A DNA stretch of 64,000 nt from Thunnus maccoyii. Taxonomy: Eukaryota; Chordata; Actinopteri; Scombriformes; Scombridae. Under the pieces are notes generated by a model. It was not told where the DNA came from. It saw nothing but the letters and a program-made list of their open reading frames with translations, and did no database searches. This document shows positions 1-11,345 of the stretch, piece by piece. Each line of letters begins with the position of its first letter. The first letter of the stretch is position 1. Position numbers and translations under genes: made by a program. The DNA is taken from NCBI RefSeq assembly GCF_910596095.1, contig NC_056544.1, positions 13,129,155-13,193,154 of the forward strand. The letters run 5' to 3'.

Positions 1-1
1 T

Positions 2-3000
2 CCTGGACCCCCAAGCCCAGTACCAGCCTCAACCTTCAAAGAGGTTAGCCTTACACAGTCATGCAGAAGTCCATTTAAAACATAACACATTTTCCTGGGC
101 TCAAAACAATGTAGAATTCAAATCCAGTTTTCTCACTTTGTCCATTTCATCCTGAATGGTCAAAAGAGATATTTAAGCAATAATCTTCTTCATCTTGTTT
201 TACAGAGTAATGTTAATTCCTCCTCCACTGCTGATCTGTGCAAGCAGCCAGGAGCAGTTATAGAGAGTTTTGTGAGCCACTCTCCAGGAGTCTTCTCCGG
301 GACTTTCTCTGGTAAGTCTTCCTCGGTGTGTGAGCAGCAAAGGCCTAAACCTGACTTTAACCCATCACATTACAGTGAGAATATACAATACAACTATCTA
401 TCTATCTTCAGTTTAATTAAGATAGAGAGATAGATAGAGTACTTGTACATGCTTCCTTTAGGTGATATTATCAGAGAACATAAGCTTAATTTCCAAAGCT
501 ATGCAGATGACAGGCAGCTGTATATTTCGTTGGACCCAAGTGTTGACCAAACCCTTTGCCATTTAACAACTGGTCCAGCTGCAGTAAACAAGTGGAGGCA
601 GACCAACTTTCTTAAATGGTGACAAAACAGACATTTTATTGGATGGTCCACAAACAAAAAGAGAGCTAGTTCTCACCAAACTTGGCAGTTTGGCCCCACA
701 GGTTAAATCAAGTCCTGAGTCTGGGTTTTATTCTAGACTCAGACTTAAATTTTAAATCTCACATAAAGAAGGTGACCAAAGCAACTTTCTTTCATTTAAG
801 AAATATTTCAAAAGTACAGCTGTTCCTATCCCAACGAGATGTGTTTATTTTAAGAAGATTAGACTAATGTAATGCTCTTTACACCGGTCTTCCAAAACAA
901 TGCATTCCAAAACTAGAACAATAAATAGAGAGCATATCACCCCAGTTTTAGCGAACCTGCACTGGCTCCCAGTGTCTTTTAGGATTGATTTTATAGTTCT
1001 TTTACTTGTTTACAAGGCACTTAATGGTTTTGGAACTGCCCACATTAATTCTTTGTCGTTTTATGATCCTCCACGGCCTCTTCGATCCTCTGCTGCCTGT
1101 TTTTTAAATCACACAAATAAGAACATTGGCTGCTGAGCCTTTTTTAACTTTGCACCAAAACTATGGAATTTCCTGCCCAAGGATACAAGAGATGCAAACT
1201 CTGTGAACATTTTTAAATGACAATTGAAAACGTATTTATTTAACATTGCTTTTAACTGTCATCTTTTACACATTGTTCTTAGCATACCTGCTCTTGCTAG
1301 CTGCTGCTTCTTTCATTTATTAATTTGATTGCTTACTGTGCTCGCACATTATTTGCACTTGTTTTAATTTTCCTGTTTTTATTTATTCTTTTGTTTCTTC
1401 ATTTTATTGTAAAGGTGCTATATAAATAAAGTACTATCAGTCTAAAACAATCTAAAATACACTAAATAGAGTCAAATAAAAATAGAGAAAATAGACTTAA
1501 GTTGAGACCATATATATATATATAGGGCTGCAACTAACAGTTATTTCATTACTGATCATCAACTATCAGCCCAAAACCCAAAGATATTTAGTTTACATGA
1601 TATTAAAAAAATAAGCCCCACATCATCTCATTTGAGAAGCTTGAACCAGTGAATTTGGGGGATTTTTGCTGATTAATTTTACACTCAATCTATCAATTGA
1701 TTAATTGTTGCAGTCTGAACTATTTCTATTTTCATCCACCATTAACCACACTATCTCCTCTCATCCCATCAGGCACATTGGCCCCTTGCAGTCAGAGCGG
1801 CATCAGACATCCTCGACGTGGCATCGCCATCATTCTCCAGATCCTCAATGACCTGCTGAGAGCTGCCTACCACCACCAGGGGGCTTCACCCACCCAACCC
1901 CACCTCCACTGTTCTGCTTCAAACACTCCAGTCAGCCCGCTGCTCACAGCAGAGGAGCCCAGCAAAACAACAACCAAACCGGTGGTGACCCAGAGGCCAG
2001 ACCACCTGAGTAAAGCTCCAGGTAAGCTTGACTACATGTTATTGTGTATACAGTGAGAATATGATCTTATACACTTGCACACTTGAGGCACAATTCCACA
2101 CGTTAAAGTAGATTGAATTTATTTATATTTAAAGGACAAGAAAATAAATGGGAATATAATCCCAAAGATTGTGAGCCACATTCAAAATGGACATGAATGC
2201 ACTGGCTCATAATACAAGTCCAACTGGCTTGAATGACACTGACCAAACATTTAATGGTGTGCTCCAAGGCCATATTTAGCTACTGGGTCACTGGTAGAGT
2301 GTGAAGACTGTTACTATGCCCAGTTTCATGAACCTCACAGTTGTGTGTGTTTGTGTTTTGAGTCTATGACTCGGGCTACAGTCTAAATGTCAATGTTTTT
2401 CAATGCATGTCAATATGTTGTAATTCTGCAGCTTCCTGTGTTTTTAGTTGTCAATAAGTCAGCCCACAGATCTCAAATTGTTCAAACTTGCTGTTTTTCT
2501 TTGTCGTAAGTCACAGTAAATTGAAGTTTTTAGGGTTTAGGACTATTGGTTGGACAAAACAAGACATTTGAAGACATCAGTTCGGGCTTCAGAAAACTGT
2601 GATAGACATTTTCTCCTGTCTGTGCACTGCACTTTAAGAAATCACATACATGGCATCATACATCGCTTGTCTTTTCTTAAGGTGCAGTTCAAGCTCTCTC
2701 AGCCATTTTTCTGACATTTTATGAACGAAATAATGAATTAAATAATCAAAAAATAACTGACAGATTAATCAATAATGACAATAATCAGTAGCTGCAGCCC
2801 TACTTTGGGCTTAGTTGTGAACTGAAATTCCCTTGTGTGCTTGCATGATAAAACAGGTGTGCTCCTTTTGATGTCATTATATTCCCATTAGTTAAACATT
2901 TACCCTGAAGGACTACTGTCTGAAAGCTTGTGTAAAATATAATTATATAGTTCACAATGTTTCTTCTCTCTCCAACAGCTGAGGAGAGTCACCCTGCCCT

Positions 3001-3151
3001 CTCATCTACAGAGGAGAATCAAACATTGCACTGTAAACTGGAGCAGCTGCAGTTTTTGATGCATCAGAGGCGTCTTCGCCGGCGCACTCGCAGGAACTCA
3101 CACCTCTCACAAACGTCTCACCCATACCAGCACTGTCACCATCGCCCCTAG
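2..3151 (+). CDS. midn: Midnolin, C-terminal part (5' end outside the window)
   Basis: Midnolin is a nuclear protein that carries short-lived nuclear proteins to the proteasome without ubiquitination. Coding exons seen: about 2-43 (partial, weakest call), 206-311, 1773-2021 and 2979-3151, ending in TAG. Phases close: exon 206-311 ends one base into a Gly codon, and so does 1773-2021. The diagnostic family block is clear across the first junction: [20 protein letters not shown], then [17 protein letters not shown], then [18 protein letters not shown]. The last exon carries the basic helix [19 protein letters not shown], matching the C-terminal helix/NLS region of midnolin. The ubiquitin-like domain must lie upstream, outside the window. 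After the basic stretch the protein stops within 20 residues ([18 protein letters not shown]), so it lacks the long acidic tail of the human protein. It could be either teleost midnolin paralogue. Identity rests on remembered family sequence. Confidence 0.9.
388..438. repeat. CTAT/GATA palindromic microsatellite
   Basis: A short run of CTAT units (about 391-408) is followed about 10 bp later by GATA-type units (about 421-438). The two halves can pair as a small hairpin. It lies in a midn intron. Confidence 0.6.
461..1440 (+). mobile_element. Decayed L2-type LINE fragment (reverse transcriptase and 3' tail)
   Basis: This element lies inside a midn intron. Frame-shifted pieces of reverse transcriptase are visible: a YADD box ([14 protein letters not shown]) near 500-540 and [20 protein letters not shown] with KALNGFG near 958-1030, typical of fish L2 elements. 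The 3' end reads GTGCTATATAAATAAAG (about 1416-1432), the usual L2 tail. Many stops and frame shifts show it is dead. A second related fragment lies at about 40765-41440. Confidence 0.8.
1525..1716. mobile_element. MITE family A, copy 1 (GGGCTGCAACTAA ends)
   Basis: Non-autonomous element in a midn intron. The left end is GGGCTGCAACTAAC and the right end is TTAATTGTTGCAGTCTG, which are inverted relative to each other. An internal AAAACCCAAAGATATTTAGTTTAC block is shared with other copies in the window. It is AT-rich with no coding capacity. This copy is internally deleted compared with copies near 14.9 kb and 49.4 kb. Confidence 0.75.
2483..2802. mobile_element. MITE family A, copy 2 (reverse orientation)
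   Basis: This copy in a midn intron ends in AATCAGTAGCTGCAGCCCT. It carries the family's internal words in reverse orientation (GGACAAAACAAGACATTTGAAGAC, CTGACATTTTATGAACGAAATAATG). The left end near 2483 is diffuse. Confidence 0.65.
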
Positions 3152-3745
3152 TCTCCTGGACAGCAAACACTCTGTAATAACAGAAGCAGCTTTCAGAGGA
3201 GGGAGGGCAAGATGACAGAAACTGCAGGTCACAGAGGAATCATCATGGAAACTAGAGCTGACCTCTGACCTTGTGGAGTTACGTAAAAGAGCAGTGGAGT
3301 GCACTTAAAGTTAAAAAAGTGTCTGAGAGAAAGGACACCTCTGAGGAAATGCTTCAATATTATTTTTAAACTATGAGTGCATTTCTGAAACATGTAAACC
3401 CAAAAGATCCAAGGAGTCTGGTTCCTCTGGCTGTCACTGTACTGAGCATGTTATTCATCTGAGTCTTTGTAAGGACTTACAGTGGTCCCAACAACAGTAT
3501 GTAGCACACATCACAACAGGTTCCAGTGTACATTCTCATGTTATACATCTTGGTGTTTTGTACAAAGACCTGTTAAGTGTAAACTGTAAGTTTATGTATT
3601 CCAATGCCTTAACTGTCTTGAATGTAGTCAAACTGTTAAGTTTTGTTCTGTGCAGAGGATGTTCCTCTGAAATGTTTTACTTATGCAATATTAAAATGTA
3701 AATGCAAAAGAATGCAAAAATATGAAAAAATGAATAAAGGGGGGA
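3152..3745 (+). other. midn: midn 3' UTR with polyadenylation signals
   Basis: Sequence after the midn stop codon has no coding potential. It ends with ATTAAA near 3691 and AATAAA near 3733, followed by a G/A-rich stretch. These are the likely cleavage signals. The UTR length of about 590 nt is inferred. Confidence 0.6.
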
Positions 3746-4214
3746 AATGGAAAAAAACCTGAACATATTTTTGAATCAGTTTGGTGCAGTGATCCAGCAA
3801 ATCAAAAAAAAAGTTTTCATTAGAAAACCCTAAATTTTCCTGCCAGGATTTCTGAATTTCATAATGTGCACAGTCATCCAAGGATTTACAACTCTGAATG
3901 GCTAAGTCCCAGATAAACAAAGAAGGCTCTGTTAGGGGTCTCTGCAGTAGAGTTAAATGGTTGGTTCGAACTCACTGAAAACGGTTTTACTGGACGGACA
4001 AGACTCTAGAAATATAGCCCAGCAACTGGTGAGGTATTAGTCAAAGCAGAGTGTTCAGGAGATCCTTGCTGGAAATATTCTGTCAGGACTGAAGTCAAAC
4101 TGGAGGAAAAGTCTGAGTAGCGAGAGCTGATTCTCATTTCAGCTGCGTAGGCCCTGGTGTAGGGGGTGGGTAGGATAAGAAGGGTTGCTGAGGTGTTATG
4201 GGGGTGAAAGGATG

Positions 4215-4238
4215 TTGTGTGTGTGTGTGTGTGTGTGG
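4215..4238. repeat. TG microsatellite
   Basis: About eleven TG units followed by a G-rich stretch, in the spacer between midn and the coiled-coil pseudogene. Confidence 0.9.
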
Positions 4239-4469
4239 TGGGGGGTGGGGTTGATATCAGTGAGGACAATCGACTGCCGACCAACTAAAGCAGCAACAGC
4301 CATCTTGTCCTCTTAGTGACACACAAAAGCACTTCTTCTTTCTTGTTTTCCAATATGAGCTCCTGAAAAGAGAAAGACAGTTTATTTTCATTTCACTACT
4401 AAAGGTCAATTCTGAAACAAACCAGCCCTTATACTTAGGCGACACAATTAGGCAACTTCCGTGGAGATG

Positions 4470-5175
4470 TACGCTTTGAACAATCAGGCATTCGACCTCC
4501 TCTACTGTTGCATCCAGCCCTGCTCTCTCTCTCTGGAGCCATGTCTCCTCCAGCTCTTTCTTTTCTTTTTCCAGCTGTGGAGTCCTCTTACTCCAGCTCT
4601 CCTTCTCATAGAGCTCCTTTCTAATTCATTCCTTATCGGCCTACAGTTCTTTGTTGAAGTTCCTCTCCTTGAAGGAGAACTCCATTTTGAAGTCCTTCAG
4701 AGAAAGCTGCTCTTTTGAAGCTTCTCTCCAGAGCTTCACATTTGATGATCTCTGTCTTTGCTCCATTTCACAGCTCTTGTTTTTTGTGGGCCTCCAGAAG
4801 TCTTTCTACACTCATGAGGTCCCTCTCTCTGTCTTTCAGTTGCTCCTCAAGATGGCTCAGCTTATTCTGCAGCATCTCCTGCATTTCCTTGCATTAAAAG
4901 GCGTCTTTCCAGTCTTCTCCAATAATTTCCTTCAACCTGCTGTGGTCCTTTTTCTCAAACTGTTCAGTCTACGTGTCTTTGGTCCATTTTTGGTGTTTCC
5001 CTCTGAAAATGCAGATTTGTCTGAAGGATAGAGATTTCTTTGTCCTTGTCCTGCATGGTTTTGTTCTTTTCACTGTCCATGGAGAGCTTCTTCTGAAGAG
5101 TTTCAATTTCTTCCAGGTCCATGTGGTTCTTTGTTTGGAAAACACAATTGTTTGCACAATCATTTCAAACTCCAA
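4470..5175 (-). pseudogene. Broken coiled-coil protein copy (retrocopy or gene relic)
   Basis: On the minus strand this stretch reads in all three frames as strongly coiled-coil sequence broken by stops and frame shifts. From about 5140 downward the pieces include SMDSEKNKTMQDKDKEIS, NKLSHLEEQLKDRERDLMSV, VERLLEAHKKQEL, FKMEFSFKERNFNKEL and LEKEKKELEETWLQRERAG. No clear exon-intron boundaries were found, which favours a processed or decayed copy over an active gene. The parent gene was not identified. Codon and base use are more GC- and Lys/Glu-rich than the AT-rich flanks. Calling it a pseudogene is inference from the pattern of interrupted frames. Confidence 0.45.
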
Positions 5176-5189
5176 ATACTCATAATAAT

Positions 5190-5860
5190 CTGTTGCTGTG
5201 TCAAAAAATTAAAGCATTTCATTATTTGTGAAACCTATACTAAAGTATAACTTCACAGGATTCTCCACATTCCTCATTTTAAAGCAGGCAGCAGAATACT
5301 CCTCTGATATTTCCCCCTTAACTAAACTATTACATTTTTCTAGTATTCTCATAAAATTATGACTTTTTTCTTGAAATATTACAACTTTATTCTATTCTAT
5401 TATTTATTATAATTTTATATAATATTGGGGCTTTTTTAGTAGTAGTAGTAATAGTATTTTCTCGGTTCTTATTAACAATTTTCCAAAATAAATGCACATA
5501 GAAATAAAGAAATAACAATAAGGTATTAAATTGAAAGGAAAAAACAACAAAAAATATTGACTGAAAAGGTGTAGGCTGAAGCTTTAGCTTATTATACCTA
5601 CCCTTTTTTACATAATATAATAGGCAACCTTTTCACTACTAGCCTTAGGCTATACAAAAACAAAACAAAACAGAAACAAAGATAAAAGTTCCAAAGGTTT
5701 CATACACAATAATGATCATACCTCAGTTTTCTATTTGCTTACAAAGACAAAACAGAAACTTGTAGGCCTTAAATTTCTCGAAATGTTATGACTTTATTCT
5801 CGAAATCTCAGAATTGTTTTCCTTTCAGTGTGGCGCCATAATACTGACCTAGAGGGCATG
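5190..5860. other. AT-rich intergenic stretch, no feature seen
   Basis: Very AT-rich spacer between the coiled-coil relic and the cirbp promoter. It has no coding frame, RNA gene or recognisable repeat beyond short homopolymers and an AGT run near 5438. Confidence 0.5.
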
Positions 5861-6219
5861 ATTTTAACTGGGAGGTTCGGTGTTTACACAGCCCGGTAAG
5901 AGAGTTTACGTTTCCTAGGATGGCGACATAAAACCCGCATTACGACCCGTCGCTATTCTGCCTCTGATTGGCTATCACCCTGATATTCTTACCGTAACCC
6001 AACCATCTCACTCCTCGTGCTTCAGCAACCTAAACCAACGGAAGAAAGAAGCACTGGTCCGTCAAAGGCAGTGTAGGGCGGACGGTTCCGTCGCCATCCT
6101 AGGAATAGAAATTACAGCCGGTACAGTAGATGGCGCTGTGGGCCTGACGTGTTTTTTACGTCATCCGCTTTCCCTCACGCAGAAGAAGAAGAAAGCGCGC
6201 GGCGCTAAAAGGGGAGTGC
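5861..6219 (+). promoter_or_regulatory. cirbp: cirbp promoter region
   Basis: A GC-richer, CpG-containing segment lies directly before the cirbp 5' UTR exon. It has an inverted CCAAT box (GATTGGC near 5966), CRE-like half sites (CTGACGTG near 6145, TTACGTCATCC near 6158) and a pair of inverted TTCCTAGGATGGCGAC motifs at 5912-5927 and 6090-6105, whose ATGGCG core resembles a YY1 site. No TATA box is obvious. The transcription start is estimated at about 6215-6225, in the pyrimidine-rich CTCCTTCTCTCCTCTCTC run. Confidence 0.6.
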
Positions 6220-6284
6220 TCCTTCTCTCCTCTCTCTATTCGACCCGAAGCCGCACAGCAGCCATTTGATATTACAGAGAGCAG
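6220..6284 (+). other. cirbp: cirbp 5' UTR exon 1 (non-coding)
   Basis: A non-coding first exon ending at a consensus donor (GAGCAG|GTAAAA, junction 6284/6285). It joins the coding exon whose acceptor (TTCTAG) ends at 6980, 13 bases before the ATG. The 5' boundary is approximate. Confidence 0.65.
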
Positions 6285-6993
6285 GTAAAACACGATGTAT
6301 TTGTTGTATTTTAAACATACATGTGCATTTGAAAGGAATGATTGATATGTTCGTGATTTCTGTGTGTATATATAAATATATGTGTGTTAGATATTTAACC
6401 TAATTCTTCGTTAAAATATACATTGTTAAACATTAACATATGAAATTTAATTGGTAGCATTGACACGATGTAAACCACACGGTTAATATTGAGATTGTTA
6501 GTATTTTATTGCTGTTTTAGACATTTAAAAAGTCGTTATTTGAGAGGAATCGTGAAAGCCAGAACACGAAGCTTGTCGCCGCATCTTAAAGCCGCTCAGC
6601 GGAACAAAAGTGAGGAGCGGAGCTAAAATGGCGCTGAAAGGAAAGCGCTAAGCTTAACGGCAGCACGTTTATGTGGTTGAGGCCTAGCTCGACCTGCTTC
6701 TCCAAACGGCGGCAATTTAGTTAATTACTCAACCAAAGCTTTCACTTACATACGATTTTATGCGTCTTTAATGTTACTAAACGTATCTGAGACATAAACA
6801 CGTAGGTAGTGGAGGCCCTCTGATGTAATGGACCATTGACCTAATTTTCTTGGTGCGTGCTGCAGCAGCCATGGCGCTATCAGCTAATAGTCATTTAATG
6901 GGATGGTTGACCACATACACGTACATATTGGTATGAGATGTTTATGGGGTCTTTTTTTATTCTCTTCTCGTGTCTTCTAGTTGCACATTGAAG

Positions 6994-8764
6994 ATGTCGG
7001 ACGAAGGTAAATTATTCATCGGAGGACTGAGCTTCGAGACCAACGAGGAGTCTCTGGCTGCGGCCTTCGGCAAATATGGAACCATCGAAAAAGGTAGACC
7101 CCCCACCAAGGCCTCAATTTCATTTGTTTTGTCGATTTCCAGATCACCAGTGTGCGCTCATGAAGCGTTTTGAACGTTGCCTCTTTTTCTTTCTTTTTTT
7201 TTTTTTAAATGAATGTCTTTGTCCTCCCTCCCCCACTAGTGGATGTGATCAGAGACAAAGAGACAGGAAGGTCTCGCGGTTTCGGCTTTGTGAAATACGA
7301 TAATGCAGAAGATGCGAAAGATGCCTTGGAGGCCATGAACGGCAAGGTAAATAAACTACTGCATTTATAGTCAACATTTCACCTTTAATTTAATTTCGAT
7401 TATGTTCTGATTCTGTAAATATTGTAATAGTACAATTTTTAATAGTTTTAATTCCTAATCTCAACTATTTTCTGCACATAATCTGGTAAATGTAAAACTA
7501 GAAGAAACCTCAGGCTCTAGCTGGACGGCCATCTGCCTTGACTGGTTGGGTTGAGAGTTAAATTTACATTTTTTTCCTTTTTTAAAAAAAATGATTGTCT
7601 CTGTTTTTACAGACTCTTGATGGACGGGCTATTCGCGTGGATGAAGCAGGAAAGGGAGGACGCTCCAGAGGAGGTTTTGGCTCGGGTCCCCGTGGTGGTA
7701 GATTCAGCGGGTCCCGGGGGAGAGGTGGGCGAGGTTACTCCAGAGGTGATCACTAGCAGTACAATTTGTTGTGGGTTATTTTTATTGTTTGCTGTTAATT
7801 CCTCCCTTTATCTCAAAATTTATATTTTCTATATTGGAGGCGGTGGATACAACGGGGACAGGGGATATGGTGAGAGGAGTTATGGTGATAGGAGCTTCGG
7901 AGGTGGAGATAGGAACTTCGGAGGTGGTGGATACAGGAGTGGAGGATACTCTTCAAGCGGATACAGAGAAAATAGGTAAGAACTTGTGAAATCTTAGTTG
8001 AGCCTTTTTCTCAGATTTGCTTGTGAAAGAGTTTAAGTTGTGAAACATGTTAATCTAAAATTTTTGCCTATTTTTCAGGGGTCAGGGTGGATATGGTGAC
8101 CGCTCTGGATCCTACCGCGATGGATATGACAGCTATGGTAAGCATGAATAATATGCATTTGTACTGTGTATGTAGACTTATGTTGGGGCTGTCGCTACCA
8201 TTTTTTTGCTTTACAACACACTAACTCTTAAAATACCACAAAGACTATCAGGATGGAGCAATAATGTCTTGGACTTGTTTCCGTCGGCTTTTTAGAATAA
8301 TAGCGCTTTAACCTGCATTTAGTATTGTGTTATTTACTTAAAAGCCAGTATAATGACTATACAGGGTGTTGGCTGTTGTATGCTGAGTCTTGTTAACACC
8401 ATATCACACTAGGCAGTGCCAGACATTGATTTTTAATGAAGACAATGTCACAGCCCCAACATATGAAGAAACTTGAATCATGAATGCCCCTCAGTTGTCT
8501 CTCACTGTACCAAATTTTGCTAGCCGCACCGCCCCACTCTGATAGAGGCTGGCAAACAATTTGAACCTCTAAAGTTACTCATCCTGTTGAATAGATATTG
8601 CTCGTATCTCGGCCGATGGAGCCCCTTTTTTGCCAAAAAAAAAACTGAGGGAGGGTTTTTGGACTGTCTGGTGGGTTGAGTGGGATGTTGTGAAACTCCA
8701 GTGTTGGAACTTTCAGTGTCTTTACCTGTGTGCCCACTTCTTATCCTCAGCTACACACGAGTAA
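6994..8764 (+). CDS. cirbp: Cold-inducible RNA-binding protein
   Basis: A glycine-rich RNA-binding protein that stabilises and regulates translation of stress mRNAs. It is induced by mild cold and moves between nucleus and stress granules. Coding exons: 6994-7093, 7240-7346, 7613-7745, 7840-7975, 8079-8137 and 8751-8764; all phases close, giving 182 aa (human about 172). Residues 1-85 form one RRM: RNP2 is LFIGGL (residues 7-12), and RNP1 is RGFGFVKY (about 47-54), across exons 1 and 2. The rest is an RGG/RG-rich domain ([13 protein letters not shown], then GGG/GDR/YGDRS repeats) with many Gly, Tyr, Ser and Arg, ending DSYATHE. The first ATG after the 6980 acceptor starts MSDEGKLF, as in the family. 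The last coding exon's stop codon overlaps a potential splice donor (see findings). Confidence 0.96.
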
Positions 8765-11345
8765 GCATCTCCCTGATTCAAGATCATCACTTGGCTGGCT
8801 GTATTTCAAAGATGCGCTCCTCAAGAAAAATGTCCACGTGTTATTGCTGACCTTAGTTTTGTAGTTCTGTTGTAGTAGCTCAAGCATCTTAAAAAAAAAA
8901 AAAAATGTAGCCATGAGTTTTGGTCATTCCTTAACGAACCATGTTAAAACAAATTTACAGTTCGGGACTCTTACCTTGCTTGATTGGGCATCTTTATTCC
9001 TAAATAATTCGTCTGTTCACTAAAAGGCATCTGTGTAATCTGATCAATACTGTAAGGTCCAATTTAGGGGATCAAACAGCTCTCCACATGGCTTCTCATT
9101 GATCAGCCACTTACCATCGCTATAGAGTTTTTGTCCAGCACGTTGAAGTGTTTCCTGATTTGATTCCTTAGTAATGTTTTTTTTATATTGAAATATCTGA
9201 TGGGGCTTGTTTTTTTTTCCTTTCTTATTTCCCCTCACGGTCTTTGTGACTGACCTACCTCCTGCCAGGTTTTAAACTGAGTGAGGGAACAGATCCATGT
9301 ACTCTTAAATAGACTTTTTGGGGGATTTTATGCTAAATTCCTTTTTACTAGTAAACACTTAGTTTAGCTGGGGCTCCTGTGTGTTCAATTTCCCAAAAGA
9401 GTGAATTCCTTTCAGACTGGTGAACTACACATCCGAAGTGGCCGGCTGTTCATGAAGTTGCAAATTGCAGCATGCTACAGTCTGTCCAAGGTATCTTCTG
9501 TGCTCTGCTCAACATCTGCATTTTTAAATGTGCTGTAAAATGGACTAATCTTGTTTAAGTGAATCGAAAAATGTAACTACGTTTCCCTAAAGTAATATTT
9601 CAACCGGGAACAGTTTTGTACTTTATGTTTGTATGATCAACATTTTTTTTTTTTTTCTTTGTCAGTTTGGCTTCATGGAGCCTATTAAACAGACTGTGGA
9701 AAATAATCTTGATTCTTTTGCCTTTTAAAACTATCGCATGGGGAGTTAAGCTGATTTCACTGTAATGTTGCGTTGGAAGAAAGTCATCTGCTTTAAAAAA
9801 AAAAAAAAAAAAGAAGAAAAAAAAGAAAAGAGAAAAAAAATTACACGTGGATTTCTTTTGAGGGCAATTTTAGATCGGAAGTCTAGTTAAGTTCATACGT
9901 TCACAAGATATGACTAAAGAGGGATAAGAAGTAATTGGGTTCATTAAAAGTCCGCTTGATTTGAAAAGCTGCCTGGTCTCTAAAGTTTGGATACTAAAGG
10001 TGTCATTTGGCTCAATGAATCCTGTACTTGTACTGTCCTGTACTCTCAAACATTGATTAGGCAAATGTATTTCGACAGGCAACTGTAGTGTATTGGGGTC
10101 AAACCTCTAGTTGAGTTTTGACTTGAGAGAAGCCCCTAAAAGTGGCACATGGAGATGCTGGGGGAAAAAAAACATCAGCTGGTGTCTGGTCATGTTAATG
10201 CTTCATTACGTTCAAGAGGTCAGCTACTTCAAAAACCTACAAGTCCTTGGAGAATGAAGTGTTGCGCCTACCAACAAGTGCTCATCAGAGAGGAAAGCTG
10301 CTCTCTTGCCTAGGTCATATGTGGAGAAAGTAGGCCAATGCACGTGAGGTAAAAATCTCCTTTTGCTTTGCTCACATCCTTCAAACTCAGTTCTCATTGT
10401 TTCCATGAATACCTTCAAGTTAGTCGCTGTTTATAGTCCTCTGCTTCTGATGTCGCCCACAAACATGCCATGGCCTCTCCCCCCGATTGATTCTTAAAAG
10501 TTCATTTGAGGAATAAAATGTTTCTATGAAGCTCCTCTGGATTGTAGTGCTCCACCTTCCCGAGTCCACCACACACCAAAAAAAGCATTGCCCTCTGAGT
10601 CATGGGTAATATTGTGCTCAGTCCACTTCTGTTCACTGCATTAGTCCTTTAATTCGCTCCAGTAATGTCCCACAGCAGTCCTAATTGATGTGTAAGGTGT
10701 CTAGACTGTATTCAGTTGTCTCTTTTTTGTACCCTTACATATAAGTGGTGAGTTTCAGACTCATGAATAATAGTGTTGCATGCATCTTACTGTTTTGTCT
10801 TGTTATTAAACATTAAATGACAAGACTTAATCCATCTCTTAAATCTTTTTCTCTAGGTTGATCTGATGGTCAGAGGCTTCACTGATCTCCTCACAGCTCA
10901 AGTGTCCAGCCTTAGATGGCAGTGACTGATGCAGCTATCAGGTAAATTCTGTTCATCGTTGAAACAACATAGTCCTCATGTTTGGCCACTGTCAGCCTGA
11001 TTATAACAGTCTTACTGTCCGGTTTCAGGTTCAGCATGCGGCAGCAGCGGGGCAGCTGTAGGCGGTGGCCACATGGAGGAAGCCTTTGTGAAACATGAAT
11101 GTTGGCTTGCCTGAGAACAGTTTCTCAAAATTTATTTATATCCAGTTAAAGTGGAATAAATTGGACATAAGACCAGGATAGAATTTCCTATTTTGTCTGA
11201 ATGCAGCAAAGACGTCCTTTCAGACAACTAATGTAGCACTGTATTCATCTTCCTGTTTAATTCCAGCACAAATAACTTAATTCAATCATGAACACTAACT
11301 GTTCTGCTGTTTGATGTTTTTGTATTGCAATTTCAAAAATAAAAT
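8765..11345 (+). other. cirbp: cirbp 3' UTR and alternative 3' exons
   Basis: If the donor at 8761 is not used, the transcript continues as a 3' UTR. The first strong polyadenylation signal is ATTAAA near 9684, in a T-rich to ATTAAA context. Two further exon-like segments follow: 10857-10941 (TTTTTCTCTAG acceptor, CAG|GTAAAT donor) and 11029 onward (GGTTTCAG acceptor), with AATAAA near 11338. They have no long reading frame, so they are best read as alternative 3' exons. This is inferred from splice consensus. The region between is A/T-rich with no other gene seen. Confidence 0.55.

Noticed and set aside
4461-5185. Overlapping + strand open frames (LLF/SLSF-rich) considered as a membrane protein
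   Set aside because: They are the complement of the coiled-coil pseudogene; Lys/Glu codons read backward give Phe/Leu/Ser.
7551-7979. 142-codon open frame over cirbp exons
   Set aside because: It runs in the wrong frame for the first exon and through an intron. The spliced cirbp model explains the sequence fully.
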